From the NCBI GenBank assembly GCA_963792675.1, contig CAWBWT010000002.1:434001-498000 (forward strand): 64,000 nt of DNA. Direction: 5' to 3'. Of this stretch, positions 34,850-44,247 are shown piece by piece; the first letter of the stretch is position 1; each line of letters opens with the position of its first letter. The notes under the pieces are model-generated. The model was given only the letters and a program-made list of their open reading frames with translations, was not told the origin of the DNA and made no database searches. The position numbers and the translations under genes are program-made. The DNA comes from JBBROS01 sp963792675. GTDB taxonomy: Bacteria; Pseudomonadota; Alphaproteobacteria; Acetobacterales; Acetobacteraceae.

Positions 34850-35857
34850 ATGAAAGCCATTGCGCTGCACGCGCCAGGCGGACTCGACAACCTACGGCCG
34901 GTCGAACTGCCCGATCCCGGCCCACCCGGACCTGGCGCGATCCGGGTCCGCCTGCACGCCAGCTCGCTCAACTACCATGACTATGGCGTCTGCTCGTCGC
35001 CGGGTTGGAAGGCCGACGGACGCATCCCGATGTCGGACGGCGCCGGGGTGGTCGAGGTGGTCGGCGAAGGCGTGACCGAGTTCGCGCCCGGCGACGCGGT
35101 CGTTTCCTGTTTCTTCCCGACCTGGCTGGACGGTCCGGCGACGCTGGGCAATTTCGCGACGGTGCCCGGGGACGGAGTGGACGGCTTTGCGCGCGAGGCC
35201 GTCACCTGCCCGGCGACGAGTTTCACCCGGGCGCCGCGGGGCTGGAGCCACGCCGAAGCAGCGACGCTGACGACCGCCGGGCTGACCGCCTGGCGTGCGC
35301 TGGTGGTGGATGGCGGGCTGAAGGCCGGCGACACGGTGCTGGTGCTCGGCACCGGCGGGGTCTCGGTGGTGGCGTGCCAGCTCGCCAAGGCGATGGGGGC
35401 GGTGGTGGTGGCAACCTCCTCGTCGGACGCGAAGCTCGAGCGGATCCGCGCCTTAGGGGCAGACCACACGGTCAACTACAAGTCCGAGCCGGACTGGGGC
35501 CGGGCGGTGCGGAGCTGGACCGGCGGCCGCGGCGTGGACCACGTGGTCGAGGTGGGCGGCCCCGGCACCTTGGCGCAGTCGATCGCGGCGGTGCGTGTGG
35601 GCGGCCACATCTCGCTGATTGGCGTGCTGACCGGGCGCGGCGGCGAGGTTCCGACGGCGGCGCTGATGGCGCGACAGGCGCGGCTGCAAGGCCTGATCGT
35701 CGGCAGCCGGCGCGAGCAGATCGACATGGTGCGCGGGATGGAGGCGATCGGGCTGAAGCCCGTGATCGACCGCAGCTTCGCCCTCGAGGCGCTGCCGGAT
35801 GCGTTCCGCTACCAGGCGAGCGGGGCGCATTTCGGCAAGATCTGCCTCGACATCTGA
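34850..35857 (+). CDS. Zinc-independent MDR family alcohol dehydrogenase/quinone reductase
   Basis: 335 residues, medium-chain dehydrogenase/reductase. Substrate-domain start KAIALHAPGGLDNLRPVELP, LHASSLNYHDYGV, then the coenzyme motif VLGTGGVSVVACQLAKAMGA (about 163-182). The zinc-liganding Cys/His set of true alcohol dehydrogenases is absent, so it belongs with quinone-oxidoreductase-like members using NADPH. GGAGGAG lies just before ATG 34850. Divergent from the SDR gene with about 100 bp between them; an MFS carrier gene follows after 23 bp. Confidence 0.87.
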   Translation: MKAIALHAPGGLDNLRPVELPDPGPPGPGAIRVRLHASSLNYHDYGVCSSPGWKADGRIPMSDGAGVVEVVGEGVTEFAPGDAVVSCFFPTWLDGPATLGNFATVPGDGVDGFAREAVTCPATSFTRAPRGWSHAEAATLTTAGLTAWRALVVDGGLKAGDTVLVLGTGGVSVVACQLAKAMGAVVVATSSSDAKLERIRALGADHTVNYKSEPDWGRAVRSWTGGRGVDHVVEVGGPGTLAQSIAAVRVGGHISLIGVLTGRGGEVPTAALMARQARLQGLIVGSRREQIDMVRGMEAIGLKPVIDRSFALEALPDAFRYQASGAHFGKICLDI

Positions 35858-35880
35858 CCGGGCGCGGACCGGCCAACGAC

Positions 35881-37089
35881 GTGCAGGCCGGTCTGCCGCC
35901 GCTGGGGCGATTCCTTATACTCTATGGCGCTATGTTCGCCGCCTTCGGGGTGGTGGCGCCGTTCTTGCCGTCACTGCTGGTGCAGGACGGGCTCGGCGCG
36001 GGTGAGGTCGGTCTCGTGCTGGGGGCCGGAACCGGCATCCGCCTGCTGGCCGGGCCGGTGGGGGGCAGGCTGGCCGACCGTTCCGGGCGGGCGCCGCTGG
36101 TGCTGGCGGGCTTTGCCGCGGCGTCGGCGGTGGTCGCGCTCGGCTACGCGCCGGCCCGCGGGCTGCCGCTGCTGCTGCTCGTCAGCGTCGCTCATGCCAT
36201 CGTGCTGGCGCCCTTGACGCCGGTCGCGGACGCCTTGGCCCTCGGCTCAGCAGCGGGGCCGCGGAGGTTTCCTTACGGCTGGGTGCGCGGCATGGGGTCG
36301 GCCGCGTTCATCGTCGCATTGCTGGCCTCGGGGCAACTGGTCGAGCGGCTCGGACTGGACGTGGTGGTTTGGCTCAACGCGGCGTTGCTGGCGGTTGCCG
36401 CCGGCTGCGCTCTGGTGGTGCCGAACCGGGTTGCCGGCATCGATCCCGGCCCCCGATCACGCACCGATGCGGGGGCGGCCCGGGTGTTGCTCGCGATCCC
36501 GGTCTATGTCCGGTTGATGGTCGTTGCATCGCTGATCAGCGGCAGCCACGCGCTGCACGACGGCTTTGCCGTGATCCGGTGGCGCGCGGCCGGCCTGGAT
36601 GCGGTGCAGTGCAGCGGGTTGTGGGCGTCCTCGGTTGCCGGCGAGGTGGTCGTGTTCCTGCTGTTCGGGCGGCGGTTGCTCGATCAGCTTGGCCCCGGCC
36701 GCGCGGTCGCGCTGTCCGCCGTGGCCGGCATCGTGCGATGGGGCACGGCTGCGCAGACCGCGTGGTTTCCGGCGATGCTGCTGGTCGAGCCGCTGCACGG
36801 GCTGACCTTCGCCTTGCTGCACCTTGCCTGCATGGACGTGATCGCCCGCACGGTGCCGACGCCGTACGCCGCGCGGGCGCAGGCGTTTTATGCGACGGTC
36901 GCCATGGGCGTGGCTTCGGTGGCATTCACGCTGGCCTCCGGGCCGCTTTACGGCAGTTTTGGCCCACAGGCGTTCTGGGTGATGGCCGCGCTGTGCGCGG
37001 CCGCGGTGCCGGCCGCGCTGCGGATCAGGTCCCCGGCGGCCGCGCCGGATCTTGCCGACGTGTCGCCCCGCCCGCTGACGAGTTCCTGA
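35881..37089 (+). CDS. MFS transporter, HcaT-like
   Basis: 402 residues, about twelve membrane helices. The N-terminus RFLILYGAMFAAFGVVAPFLPSLL followed by GVGLVLGAGTGIRLLAGPVGGRLADR matches the 3-phenylpropionate transporter (HcaT/PPP) branch of MFS-1-like carriers. Inner membrane. GTG 35881 fits the family start 23 bp after the quinone-reductase gene. The true substrate is unknown; HcaT-like proteins are annotated by similarity more often than by experiment. Confidence 0.8.
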   Translation: MQAGLPPLGRFLILYGAMFAAFGVVAPFLPSLLVQDGLGAGEVGLVLGAGTGIRLLAGPVGGRLADRSGRAPLVLAGFAAASAVVALGYAPARGLPLLLLVSVAHAIVLAPLTPVADALALGSAAGPRRFPYGWVRGMGSAAFIVALLASGQLVERLGLDVVVWLNAALLAVAAGCALVVPNRVAGIDPGPRSRTDAGAARVLLAIPVYVRLMVVASLISGSHALHDGFAVIRWRAAGLDAVQCSGLWASSVAGEVVVFLLFGRRLLDQLGPGRAVALSAVAGIVRWGTAAQTAWFPAMLLVEPLHGLTFALLHLACMDVIARTVPTPYAARAQAFYATVAMGVASVAFTLASGPLYGSFGPQAFWVMAALCAAAVPAALRIRSPAAAPDLADVSPRPLTSS

Positions 37090-37096
37090 TCCGGCG

Positions 37097-37783
37097 TCAG
37101 CGGGCGGATGAAACCAAGGTCCGGATCCAAGCGGCCGCCGTGTCGAGCAACTCGTCCAGCACCTCCGCGTCGGTGCGCCCGGACCGCGCTGTAACGTGGA
37201 ACCCGTGATCGGCCCCTGCCACGGCGTGGAGGGAAGCGAGCGGTCCGAGCCCGGCAATGGCCGGCCGCAGCAGGTCCATGTCGGCCAGCCCGTCGCGCGT
37301 GCCTTGCAAGAACAGCATCGGGACCCCGACGTCGGACAAGTGCCGGGCCCGATCCGCGGAAGGCCGCTTGGCGGGATGCAGGGGAAAGCCGAGGAGCACG
37401 AGGCCGCGGACGCCGGGCAGCGGACGTTCGGCTTGGGCCTGCGAACTCATGCGGCCGCCAAACGACTTGCCGCCGGCCAGCAAGGGCAGGTCTGGGAGGA
37501 GCACCGTTGCGGCCGCCACGGCGGCCCGTACCGCGGCTTGGGCCACCGCAGGTGAGTCCGGGCGACGCGATCCCCGTTCCATCGACGGGAACTGGTAGCG
37601 CAAGGTCGCGATACCCCGCTCGGCGAGGCCAGACGCGGCCGATGCAATGAATGGGTGGGTCATGCCGGCGCCGGCACCATGCGCCATCACGTAAGCGGCG
37701 ACCGCGGATGGCGGCCGCAGGAGCAAGCCAGACGAGGCATCACCGCCGTCCAGGTCGATCCTCACACGGTTGGCGGCGTCCAC
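37097..37783 (-). CDS. Alpha/beta hydrolase, dienelactone-hydrolase/KANL3-like
   Basis: 228 residues. Oxyanion-side AHGAGAGMTHPF, nucleophile elbow AGGKSFGGRM (Ser in GKSFG), and C-terminal catalytic His in AGADHGFHVTA. This set is typical of the small KANL3/Tex30-like hydrolases. Cytoplasmic. It converges with the MFS gene with a 7-bp gap. The substrate is not predictable. Confidence 0.82.
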   Translation of the reverse strand: MDAANRVRIDLDGGDASSGLLLRPPSAVAAYVMAHGAGAGMTHPFIASAASGLAERGIATLRYQFPSMERGSRRPDSPAVAQAAVRAAVAAATVLLPDLPLLAGGKSFGGRMSSQAQAERPLPGVRGLVLLGFPLHPAKRPSADRARHLSDVGVPMLFLQGTRDGLADMDLLRPAIAGLGPLASLHAVAGADHGFHVTARSGRTDAEVLDELLDTAAAWIRTLVSSAR

Positions 37784-37816
37784 GTGGCGGGAGCCGGCTA
37801 CTCGGACGGCGGCGGA

Positions 37817-38575
37817 TCAGCCGTTGAAGCGGTAGCTGCGCACCGGCCCGGTTTGCCGCTGCGCGACGAATTGGCCGCGGCGCAGTGTCGGCGGGGGCGC
37901 ATTGCGGGCGACGAGGCGCTGGTGGTCCTGATCAGCATCGGCGAGGCGGCGGGCGAACTCGGACGTGAGGTTGGGATTGACCGGAACCCGAGGCAGCGCC
38001 GCCCCCGGCTGCGGGCCGAAGCTGGCGTACTGAGCGCCCAACGACCACTGCGCCGTCACGCGGCCCCAATACTCGGCGCCAAGCGCCGGGGTCTGCGAAT
38101 GATAGGCGGCCACGGCGAGCGGCCAGCCGCCGGTCTGATGGAACAGCGCGCCCAGGAACCTGGCGCCATAGGCCACATTGACGCGCGGCTCGAACGCCTC
38201 GTCCATGGAACGGAAGGCATTCGGATGGTGCAGCAGGTTGATCTGCATGCAGCCGACGTCGATGGAGCGCACGCCCTGGGCGTTGAACCGGGCGACAGCT
38301 TCGATTGCCTCGGTTTTGGTGGCGAAGAAATACCCGTTCCCTTCGACGTTGATCGTCCAGGGCCAGGGCGCCACGCGTCCGGTCCTCGGGTCGGGTCGAC
38401 CGCTTTCGACGTTGGCGATCGTCCGGAGCAACTGGCTCGGGAAGCGCACCTGGCCCTGCACGGCGTCCAACGCCGACAGGCAGGCTTGCTGCTCCGAGTT
38501 GATGGCAGCGGACTGCGCATGAGCAGTAACGGTCGCCGCGCAGAGAGCGCTGGCCAATGCTAGTCTTGCAATCAT
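37817..38575 (-). CDS. Lytic transglycosylase-like protein (SLT domain)
   Basis: 252 residues. Signal peptide IARLALASALCAATVTAHA-Q. SLT/lysozyme-fold signs: catalytic-type Glu in TIANVESG, then GYFFATKTEAIEAV, VRSIDVGCMQINL, ARFLGALFHQTGGWPLAVAAYHS. Cleaves peptidoglycan glycan strands in the periplasm; small ones often assist secretion or conjugation machines, but none is encoded here. ATG 38575 gives a proper signal peptide; longer in-frame extension upstream is unlikely. The upstream gap (38576-39088) separates it from the exopolysaccharide locus. Confidence 0.83.
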   Translation of the reverse strand: MIARLALASALCAATVTAHAQSAAINSEQQACLSALDAVQGQVRFPSQLLRTIANVESGRPDPRTGRVAPWPWTINVEGNGYFFATKTEAIEAVARFNAQGVRSIDVGCMQINLLHHPNAFRSMDEAFEPRVNVAYGARFLGALFHQTGGWPLAVAAYHSQTPALGAEYWGRVTAQWSLGAQYASFGPQPGAALPRVPVNPNLTSEFARRLADADQDHQRLVARNAPPPTLRRGQFVAQRQTGPVRSYRFNG

Positions 38576-39088
38576 AGAGTCTCCGATAACACAGCCTGTT
38601 TGACGTCGGAATAACAATTTTGTCATGCCGTGGCGGGAACGGCGTGGGGATGGAGACGTTCGCGACGGTGCGCTAGTTGCGCTGCGATCTTCCGGAACAA
38701 GGTAGATCCGGCGTCCGTCCCATATCGGCGGACAACGTTGCCTCGGGGTCAGGGCGTCGACACGCCGCTCCCAGCGCGTTCCGGTCGGCGGCAAAGCGTG
38801 GCATGGGAGATACACCCTGTGGCCGTATCCGGATTTGGACACAATTACGACACGGGCTCCCCGTATCGTGCATTGCAAACAACGCTGTTCATGCTGCATT
38901 GCAGCGAACTAGGAAACTGATGCACACGCGCCGTGACACGGAATCATAGTGTGGCCAGGGCTGCCGCTGAGCGCTGCATCGGAGCGGGCCCAGAATCGCG
39001 CGAAACCCATATGGGTGGCCGCACAAAACCATTGTGAATTGCCAACGTTATGTGTACGTCAATCCTGGCGTTGCGTGAAGGATGAATG
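38576..39088. promoter_or_regulatory. 513-bp gap upstream of the exopolysaccharide locus
   Basis: No convincing gene; the only ORF of note (38630-38920) has no protein-like character. AT content is above the local average. Two copies of TGCATTGCA occur at 38869-38877 and 38895-38903, 26 bp apart; the second is embedded in the perfect 5+1+5 inverted repeat CTGCA-T-TGCAG. The gap must hold divergent promoters for the transglycosylase gene and the first glycosyltransferase gene, and the repeated element is a candidate operator. Confidence 0.45.
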
Positions 39089-40414
39089 ATGCGGGTGGCG
39101 ATCGTCCACGACTGGCTTTACGTGTTAGGCGGTGCGGAAAAGGTGCTCAGCTCGATGCTGCGCTGCTATCCGAACGCGGACCTGTTCTGCCTGTTCGATG
39201 TCTTGTCTCCGGAAGATCGGGCCCGCGCCGGCCTGCCGCGTAGCCGCACCAGCTTCTTGCAACACATGCCTGCAATCGATCGGCGCCATCGTCAATACCT
39301 GCCATTGATGCCGATGGCAGTGGAACAATTCGATCTGTCCGGTTACGATCTGGTTTTGTCGAGCAGCTATGCCGTGGCAAAGGGCGTGTTGACCGGACCC
39401 GATCAGCTTCATATCGCCTACGTCCACTCTCCCATGCGCTATGCGTGGGACTTGCAGCACCAGTACCTCCGCGACGCCGGCCTGCACCGCGGGCTGAAGG
39501 GGGCGCTCGCGCGCTACCTGATGCACAAGGTCAGACTGTGGGACTCGCGGACCGCCTCCGGCGTCGACGAGTATGTCGCGAACTCTCATTTCATCGGCCG
39601 CCGGATTCGCAAGGCATACGGTCGGACAGCAACGGTGATCAACCCGCCGGTGGACGTGCCCGAGGTGCTGCCGCCGCCTTCGGTCCGGTCGCCCGCGCTG
39701 TCGTCGATCGCCGCCGACCGCGGCTTCTACTTGGTTGCGAGCCGGCTCGTGGCCTACAAGAACGTCCGCGCCATTGTCGAAGCGTTCCGCGACATGCCGA
39801 ACCGCCGCCTTGTGGTGGCCGGGTCTGGCCCCGAGCTCGCACGCTTGAAGGCCATCGGCGCACCGAATGTCGAGTTCGCCGGCTTCGTTTCGGACTCCAA
39901 GCTGCGCGAGCTGATGCGCGGCGCTGAGGCCTTCGTATTCGCCGCCGAGGAGGATTTCGGCATCGTGCCGGTCGAGGTTCAGGGAGAGGGAACGCCGGTG
40001 ATCGCGCTCGGCCGCGGCGGCGCTCGCGAAACGATCGTCGCCAGCGGGCCGTCGCCCACCGGCCTGTTCTTCGACGTGCCGGAAGCGCATGCAATCGTGG
40101 CCGCAGTCGAGACCTTCGAGCGGCGTCGCGACACGTTCACGCGCTCGGCTTGTCATGCCAACGCGCTCCGCTTCCGCACCGCACGGTTCGAGCAAGACTT
40201 CGCAGCCTTCGTGGCCGAGCGTTATGCCGCGTTCCACGACCGCATGCGGTCCGGTTTCGCGACCGCAGCGCCGGAGCCTGTCGCCGCCGAGCCGATCGGC
40301 CCGGCAACGCGAAACTGGAACACCGGCTACGACGCCCGGGTCGAGATCGACGTCGGCCCCGCACACAGGTTTCAAAGCACCGGCGGTCGTGCCGCAAGCA
40401 GGGATTTTTCATGA
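39089..40414 (+). CDS. Glycosyltransferase family 4
   Basis: About 441 residues. GT-B fold: N-terminal RVAIVHDWLYVLGGAEKVL, central YLVASRLVAYKNVRAIVEAF, then the nucleotide-sugar segment EEDFGIVPVEVQGEGTPVIALG with the family E-x7-E. Transfers a sugar onto the growing lipid-linked repeat unit at the inner face of the membrane. The C-terminal 60 residues are low-complexity and extra. The start may be ATG 39086 or 39089. Its stop overlaps the start of the co-polymerase/kinase gene (ATGATGA), so the two are coupled. Confidence 0.88.
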   Translation: MRVAIVHDWLYVLGGAEKVLSSMLRCYPNADLFCLFDVLSPEDRARAGLPRSRTSFLQHMPAIDRRHRQYLPLMPMAVEQFDLSGYDLVLSSSYAVAKGVLTGPDQLHIAYVHSPMRYAWDLQHQYLRDAGLHRGLKGALARYLMHKVRLWDSRTASGVDEYVANSHFIGRRIRKAYGRTATVINPPVDVPEVLPPPSVRSPALSSIAADRGFYLVASRLVAYKNVRAIVEAFRDMPNRRLVVAGSGPELARLKAIGAPNVEFAGFVSDSKLRELMRGAEAFVFAAEEDFGIVPVEVQGEGTPVIALGRGGARETIVASGPSPTGLFFDVPEAHAIVAAVETFERRRDTFTRSACHANALRFRTARFEQDFAAFVAERYAAFHDRMRSGFATAAPEPVAAEPIGPATRNWNTGYDARVEIDVGPAHRFQSTGGRAASRDFS

Positions 40415-42627
40415 TGGACCTCATCCCGCGCGACCCGTCGGGTAACCCGGCTTACCCGCACCAGAGCATGCCCGAGCTGATGCTGCCGCCGCAGCCAAGC
40501 GCGCCAGCCTCCGACGGCGGTATCCTGTTGCGTTTGCGGCGCCGCAAGCTGCTGTTCGCATCCGTGTTCCTGCTCGTGCTCGGGCTGGTCACGGCCGCCT
40601 ACCTGTATCTGCCGCCGACCTACCGGGCCGAGGCGTCGATTACCGTTTCACCGCCGGAGCGGATCCTGGCGTCGCAGCAAGGCGTGGACGCCGCCCAAAC
40701 CATCGGTGACACGTCCGACTTGGAAAGCCAGGCGGTGATCCTGTCCTCGCCGTTGCTGATCCGCGAGCTGCTCAAAAACCCAGCCATGCAGGCCGATCTC
40801 CGCACCGAATGCGAGGTCTCCCGGCCGCCGGCGTGGAAAGCGCAGGTTAAGGATCTGCTCGGGATGAAGCCGACCCCCTCCTGCGACGTGCTGCTGGCGG
40901 ACACGACGGGGATGGTGTCGAACCTCAAGGAACGGCTCGGCGTCGCCACCAACGGGCGGTCGCGGGTGATCAACGTGGCCGCCACGTCGCCCCTGCCCGA
41001 GGTTGCGCAGGCGATCGCCAACGGGATCGTGCAGGCCTATCTGGACGCCCGCATCCGGGAAAAGCTGGAACCCCGCGACGAAGCCATCGAGTGGCTGCGC
41101 GGCGAGGGCCAGCGGGTTTCCGCTCGCCTGAAGTCGACCGAGCAGCAGATCGAGGCGTTCCTGCATTCGAAGGGCGTCGTCCGCGGCCAGGTCGGTCCGA
41201 TCGCGTCCGAGCAGCTCACCAGCCTCGCGCAGCAGCTCTCGCTGGCCGAAGCCGACAAGGCCGCCGCCGCCGGGCGTTTGCAGCAGGCGAACGCTCAGGG
41301 TGGAGCGACGACGGGCGTGCTCGACAACCGCGGCGTCAGCGACATCAAGCAGCAATTGGCGCTGGTCAACTCGCAAATGGCGCAGATGTCGGCCCGTTAC
41401 GGCGCCTCCAACCCGGCCCTGGTCGAACTGCAGCAGCAGCGGCGTAGCCTCGAGAGCTCGCTGGGCCGCGAGACCGGCCTCGTAACGCGCAGCGCACAGG
41501 CCGATTACAACGCCGCCAACAGCCGCGTGACCACGCTGCGAAGCCAGCTCGACAGCCTCAAGCAGGATGTTCGCGGCAACGACGACGCCACCACCCAGGT
41601 GGCGTCGCTGCAGCGGGACGCGACGACTGACCGGGAGCTGCTGGTCGACTTGACCAAGAACCTGAACCAGCTCGAGACCAACCGGCGCCTGGCCACCGCG
41701 AATGCACGCCTAGTCAGCTTGGCCGAGCTGCCGCAAAGCGTGTTCTTCCCCAAGGTCACGACCTTCGCCTTGACCGGCCTGCTGCTGGCGACCGCGTTCG
41801 CGGTGGTCGCGACTCTGCTGCGGGATCGGGCCGACCCGACGATCCGGGCAATCGATGGGCTGGAGGACGCCTCCCGTTTGCGCGTGCTGGCGCGGGTGCC
41901 GCACGTCTCGCGCGTCGGGCGCACGTCCGGGCAGCTGGATAAGAAAATGAGCCAGCCTTCTGCGTTTCAGGAAGCGATCCGCGGCCTTTACGCCGAATGC
42001 CTGCTGCTGCGCTCGCAGCGGCGGCGTGAACGGCCGTTACGCAGCGTCATGGTCTGCTCGGCCTCGAAGGGTGAGGGCAAGTCGTTCATTACGTTGTCGC
42101 TGGCCCACTTCGCTGCAGCGGCGGGGCAGCGCGTGCTGATCCTGGAGTGCGACCTGCGGCGGCCGAGCATCGGCCGGAGCTTGCGTCTGCCGGCCGTGGT
42201 CGGGGTCAGCGACGTGCTGCGCGGAACGACGCTTCCGGAAGAAGCGGTGGTGCGGGCGGCGTCGGACCGGCTCGACGTGATCGTGGCAGGGCGTCCGACG
42301 ATGGACTCCGCCGAGCTGCTGGGCGGGCCTGAGATGCGCAAGCTGCTGGATTGGGCGTTCGGGCGGTATGACCTGGTGCTGATCGACACCCCGCCGTCAC
42401 GGTCGGTCGCCGATACCCGCATCCTTGCTCCGGAAGTGGACGGCATCCTGTACCGTGCGCAGTGGGGGCACTCGCACACCGAGTCGGTGGTCGAAGGCGT
42501 CAGCGAAGTTCGGGCAGCGGGCGGCAACGTGCTCGGCCTGGTTCTGGACCGGGTCGAGCCCGACCACTACCGCCTCTACGACACCAGCAACCCGGCCGAC
42601 CTTTACCTCGTCTCCGAACGGAGCTGA
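40411..42627 (+). CDS. Polysaccharide co-polymerase with tyrosine autokinase domain (Wzc/ExoP type)
   Basis: 738 residues. Wzz domain: membrane helix about 44-66 (LLFASVFLLVLGLVTAAYLYL), a long periplasmic coiled-coil region, second helix about 447-470 with the preceding Pro (ELPQSVFFPKVTTF). C-terminal BY-kinase: Walker A SASKGEGKS (about 549-557), Walker A' LILECDLRRPS (about 575), Walker B VLIDTPPS (about 655). The C-terminus has only three tyrosines (HYRLYDTSNPADLYL) instead of a long Tyr cluster. It regulates chain length and polymerisation of exopolysaccharide. Confidence 0.92.
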   Translation: MMDLIPRDPSGNPAYPHQSMPELMLPPQPSAPASDGGILLRLRRRKLLFASVFLLVLGLVTAAYLYLPPTYRAEASITVSPPERILASQQGVDAAQTIGDTSDLESQAVILSSPLLIRELLKNPAMQADLRTECEVSRPPAWKAQVKDLLGMKPTPSCDVLLADTTGMVSNLKERLGVATNGRSRVINVAATSPLPEVAQAIANGIVQAYLDARIREKLEPRDEAIEWLRGEGQRVSARLKSTEQQIEAFLHSKGVVRGQVGPIASEQLTSLAQQLSLAEADKAAAAGRLQQANAQGGATTGVLDNRGVSDIKQQLALVNSQMAQMSARYGASNPALVELQQQRRSLESSLGRETGLVTRSAQADYNAANSRVTTLRSQLDSLKQDVRGNDDATTQVASLQRDATTDRELLVDLTKNLNQLETNRRLATANARLVSLAELPQSVFFPKVTTFALTGLLLATAFAVVATLLRDRADPTIRAIDGLEDASRLRVLARVPHVSRVGRTSGQLDKKMSQPSAFQEAIRGLYAECLLLRSQRRRERPLRSVMVCSASKGEGKSFITLSLAHFAAAAGQRVLILECDLRRPSIGRSLRLPAVVGVSDVLRGTTLPEEAVVRAASDRLDVIVAGRPTMDSAELLGGPEMRKLLDWAFGRYDLVLIDTPPSRSVADTRILAPEVDGILYRAQWGHSHTESVVEGVSEVRAAGGNVLGLVLDRVEPDHYRLYDTSNPADLYLVSERS

Positions 42628-44090
42628 TCATCACCGAGTACCTCACCCCGGAGCCAGCGGCGCCGGTTCGGGCCGGTGCTTCCCGGCCCGTTCTCGCGCC
42701 CGCGCGCGACAGCCAGGCAGCGCTCGGCGTCTACCTCGTCCTAGGCGCGTTCCTGCTGCTGGTCGCGGCAATGGGGCAAGTCGGGATCGGCGCAGCGCGA
42801 ATGGTATTCATCGCCGGAAGCGTCGCGATGGCCTACCACGGCTACCGCCGCGGCGGCCTGCCGCTGCACGTTGAAGTCGTCATCGTCTTGTTCGTGGTCG
42901 GTCCGCTGCTCCGTCGGATTATCGATCTCCACACGGGCTACGACGCCAGCGGGATGATGCTGATCGGGCCGTTGCTCGCCATGGTCGTCGTGTTCGGCGA
43001 GATGAAGGTTTTGGCGACAGACCGGAATATCGCAATGGGCGTGTTCTCGCCCTACCTGCTGATGACGATCTGCGTCATGTATGCCTGGGCGCTGTCGGCG
43101 TTCCAGGGCAACATGTTCGACGCGTCGGTCGTGGCCATCAAATATCTCGCGCCCATGATCTACTGCATGTGCGTGATCCTGCGCGCCAACGAGAGCGAGG
43201 CCGTTCTCGAATCCGCCGCCCGGGCGTTCCTGATCGTCAGCGCGCCGGTCGGCCTGTATGGAGTCTTCCAGCATCTCGCGCCCCCGCAATGGGACCAGTT
43301 CTGGATGATCTCGTCTAAGATTCCTTCGATCGGTCAGCCCTATCCGGGAATGGTGCGGGTGTTCGGGACGATGAACTCTCCCGTCAGCTTCGCCGCTTAC
43401 GCCACGTTCGGCCTGCTGCTGTTCAGCTTCACCCAGAAATCCTTCATCCCGCCGGTGCTCGTGCCGGTTGTGGCGATCCTGCCGCTGTCGCTTTCGATCA
43501 TGCTGACCAGCGTGCGCACGGCTTGGATCAGTGCGAGCCTGTCGCTGCTGTTCTGCTTGCTGTTCAATCGCACGCGCGGACGGGCGCTGTTTTTGATCAT
43601 CTGCCTAGGATTCGGGGTGGCGATTGCGCTTTTGTTTACCTCTTTCGGCGATACCATCTCCGACCGGTTCGCTTCGCTTGACACCAACGTGGCGGGCGAC
43701 GGCAGCGGGCAGGAACGAATGGGCGACTACGCGCACGTGTTTACTGAGGACCCTCGCTACAATATCGGTGCCGGGCTGGTGCCGATCGATCCCGACACCA
43801 AGATGGCGGCAATGGACGGCCAGCTACTGACGTCCGCCGTTCAGATGGGCACGACCTTGGGCCTGTTGCACGTGCTCGGCATCGTCTGGGCTGGCGTGCA
43901 AGCCTTACGCAGCCTACGGCGCGATGACAAGCCGCTGCGCCTCGTCGCCGGCGCACTGATTATCGGCAATCTCGCCATCATCCCGTTGACGGCGATTGCC
44001 ATTGGCGAGATCGGGTTCCTGTTCTGGCTGATGGTTGGCGTTCTGTCCGCTCCCTCGCAGGCCGTGCGCCGGCGCCGCCGCTACGCCTGA
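42624..44090 (+). CDS. O-antigen ligase/polymerase-like membrane protein (Wzy candidate)
   Basis: About 488 residues, ten or more membrane helices, with a large loop containing PGMVRVFGTMNSPVSFAAYATFG and LTSVRTAWIS..LLF, a pattern seen in Wzy polymerases and WaaL ligases. Likely joins repeat units in the periplasm. No ATG, GTG or TTG exists between the kinase stop and the first helix; CTG 42624 overlapping that stop (CTGA), with GGAG right before it, is the nearest possibility, so the start is doubtful. Ends 157 bp before the flippase gene. Confidence 0.8.
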   Translation: MIITEYLTPEPAAPVRAGASRPVLAPARDSQAALGVYLVLGAFLLLVAAMGQVGIGAARMVFIAGSVAMAYHGYRRGGLPLHVEVVIVLFVVGPLLRRIIDLHTGYDASGMMLIGPLLAMVVVFGEMKVLATDRNIAMGVFSPYLLMTICVMYAWALSAFQGNMFDASVVAIKYLAPMIYCMCVILRANESEAVLESAARAFLIVSAPVGLYGVFQHLAPPQWDQFWMISSKIPSIGQPYPGMVRVFGTMNSPVSFAAYATFGLLLFSFTQKSFIPPVLVPVVAILPLSLSIMLTSVRTAWISASLSLLFCLLFNRTRGRALFLIICLGFGVAIALLFTSFGDTISDRFASLDTNVAGDGSGQERMGDYAHVFTEDPRYNIGAGLVPIDPDTKMAAMDGQLLTSAVQMGTTLGLLHVLGIVWAGVQALRSLRRDDKPLRLVAGALIIGNLAIIPLTAIAIGEIGFLFWLMVGVLSAPSQAVRRRRRYA

Positions 44091-44247
44091 CAGTTCACGC
44101 AGAACGCGTGTTAATTCGAGCGTGACGAAACATGACGTGGCGTCGGCGGGTGGGCCGCCTAGTTTGGTTATCTAAGATGTAGGCTGCTGCCACTGGTCCG
44201 GCTTGGCCGCGACAGGATGGCTTTCCGGGAAGGGTCGTTTCACTATC

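Noticed and set aside
38630..38920. 96-codon ORF in the gap before the exopolysaccharide locus
   Set aside because: No RBS, mixed composition and no recognisable feature; the region looks regulatory.
42545..42572. Further copy of the TCAAG-loop hairpin inside the kinase gene (GGGTCGAGCCC)
   Set aside because: Only a short partial match, within conserved coding sequence; likely chance.
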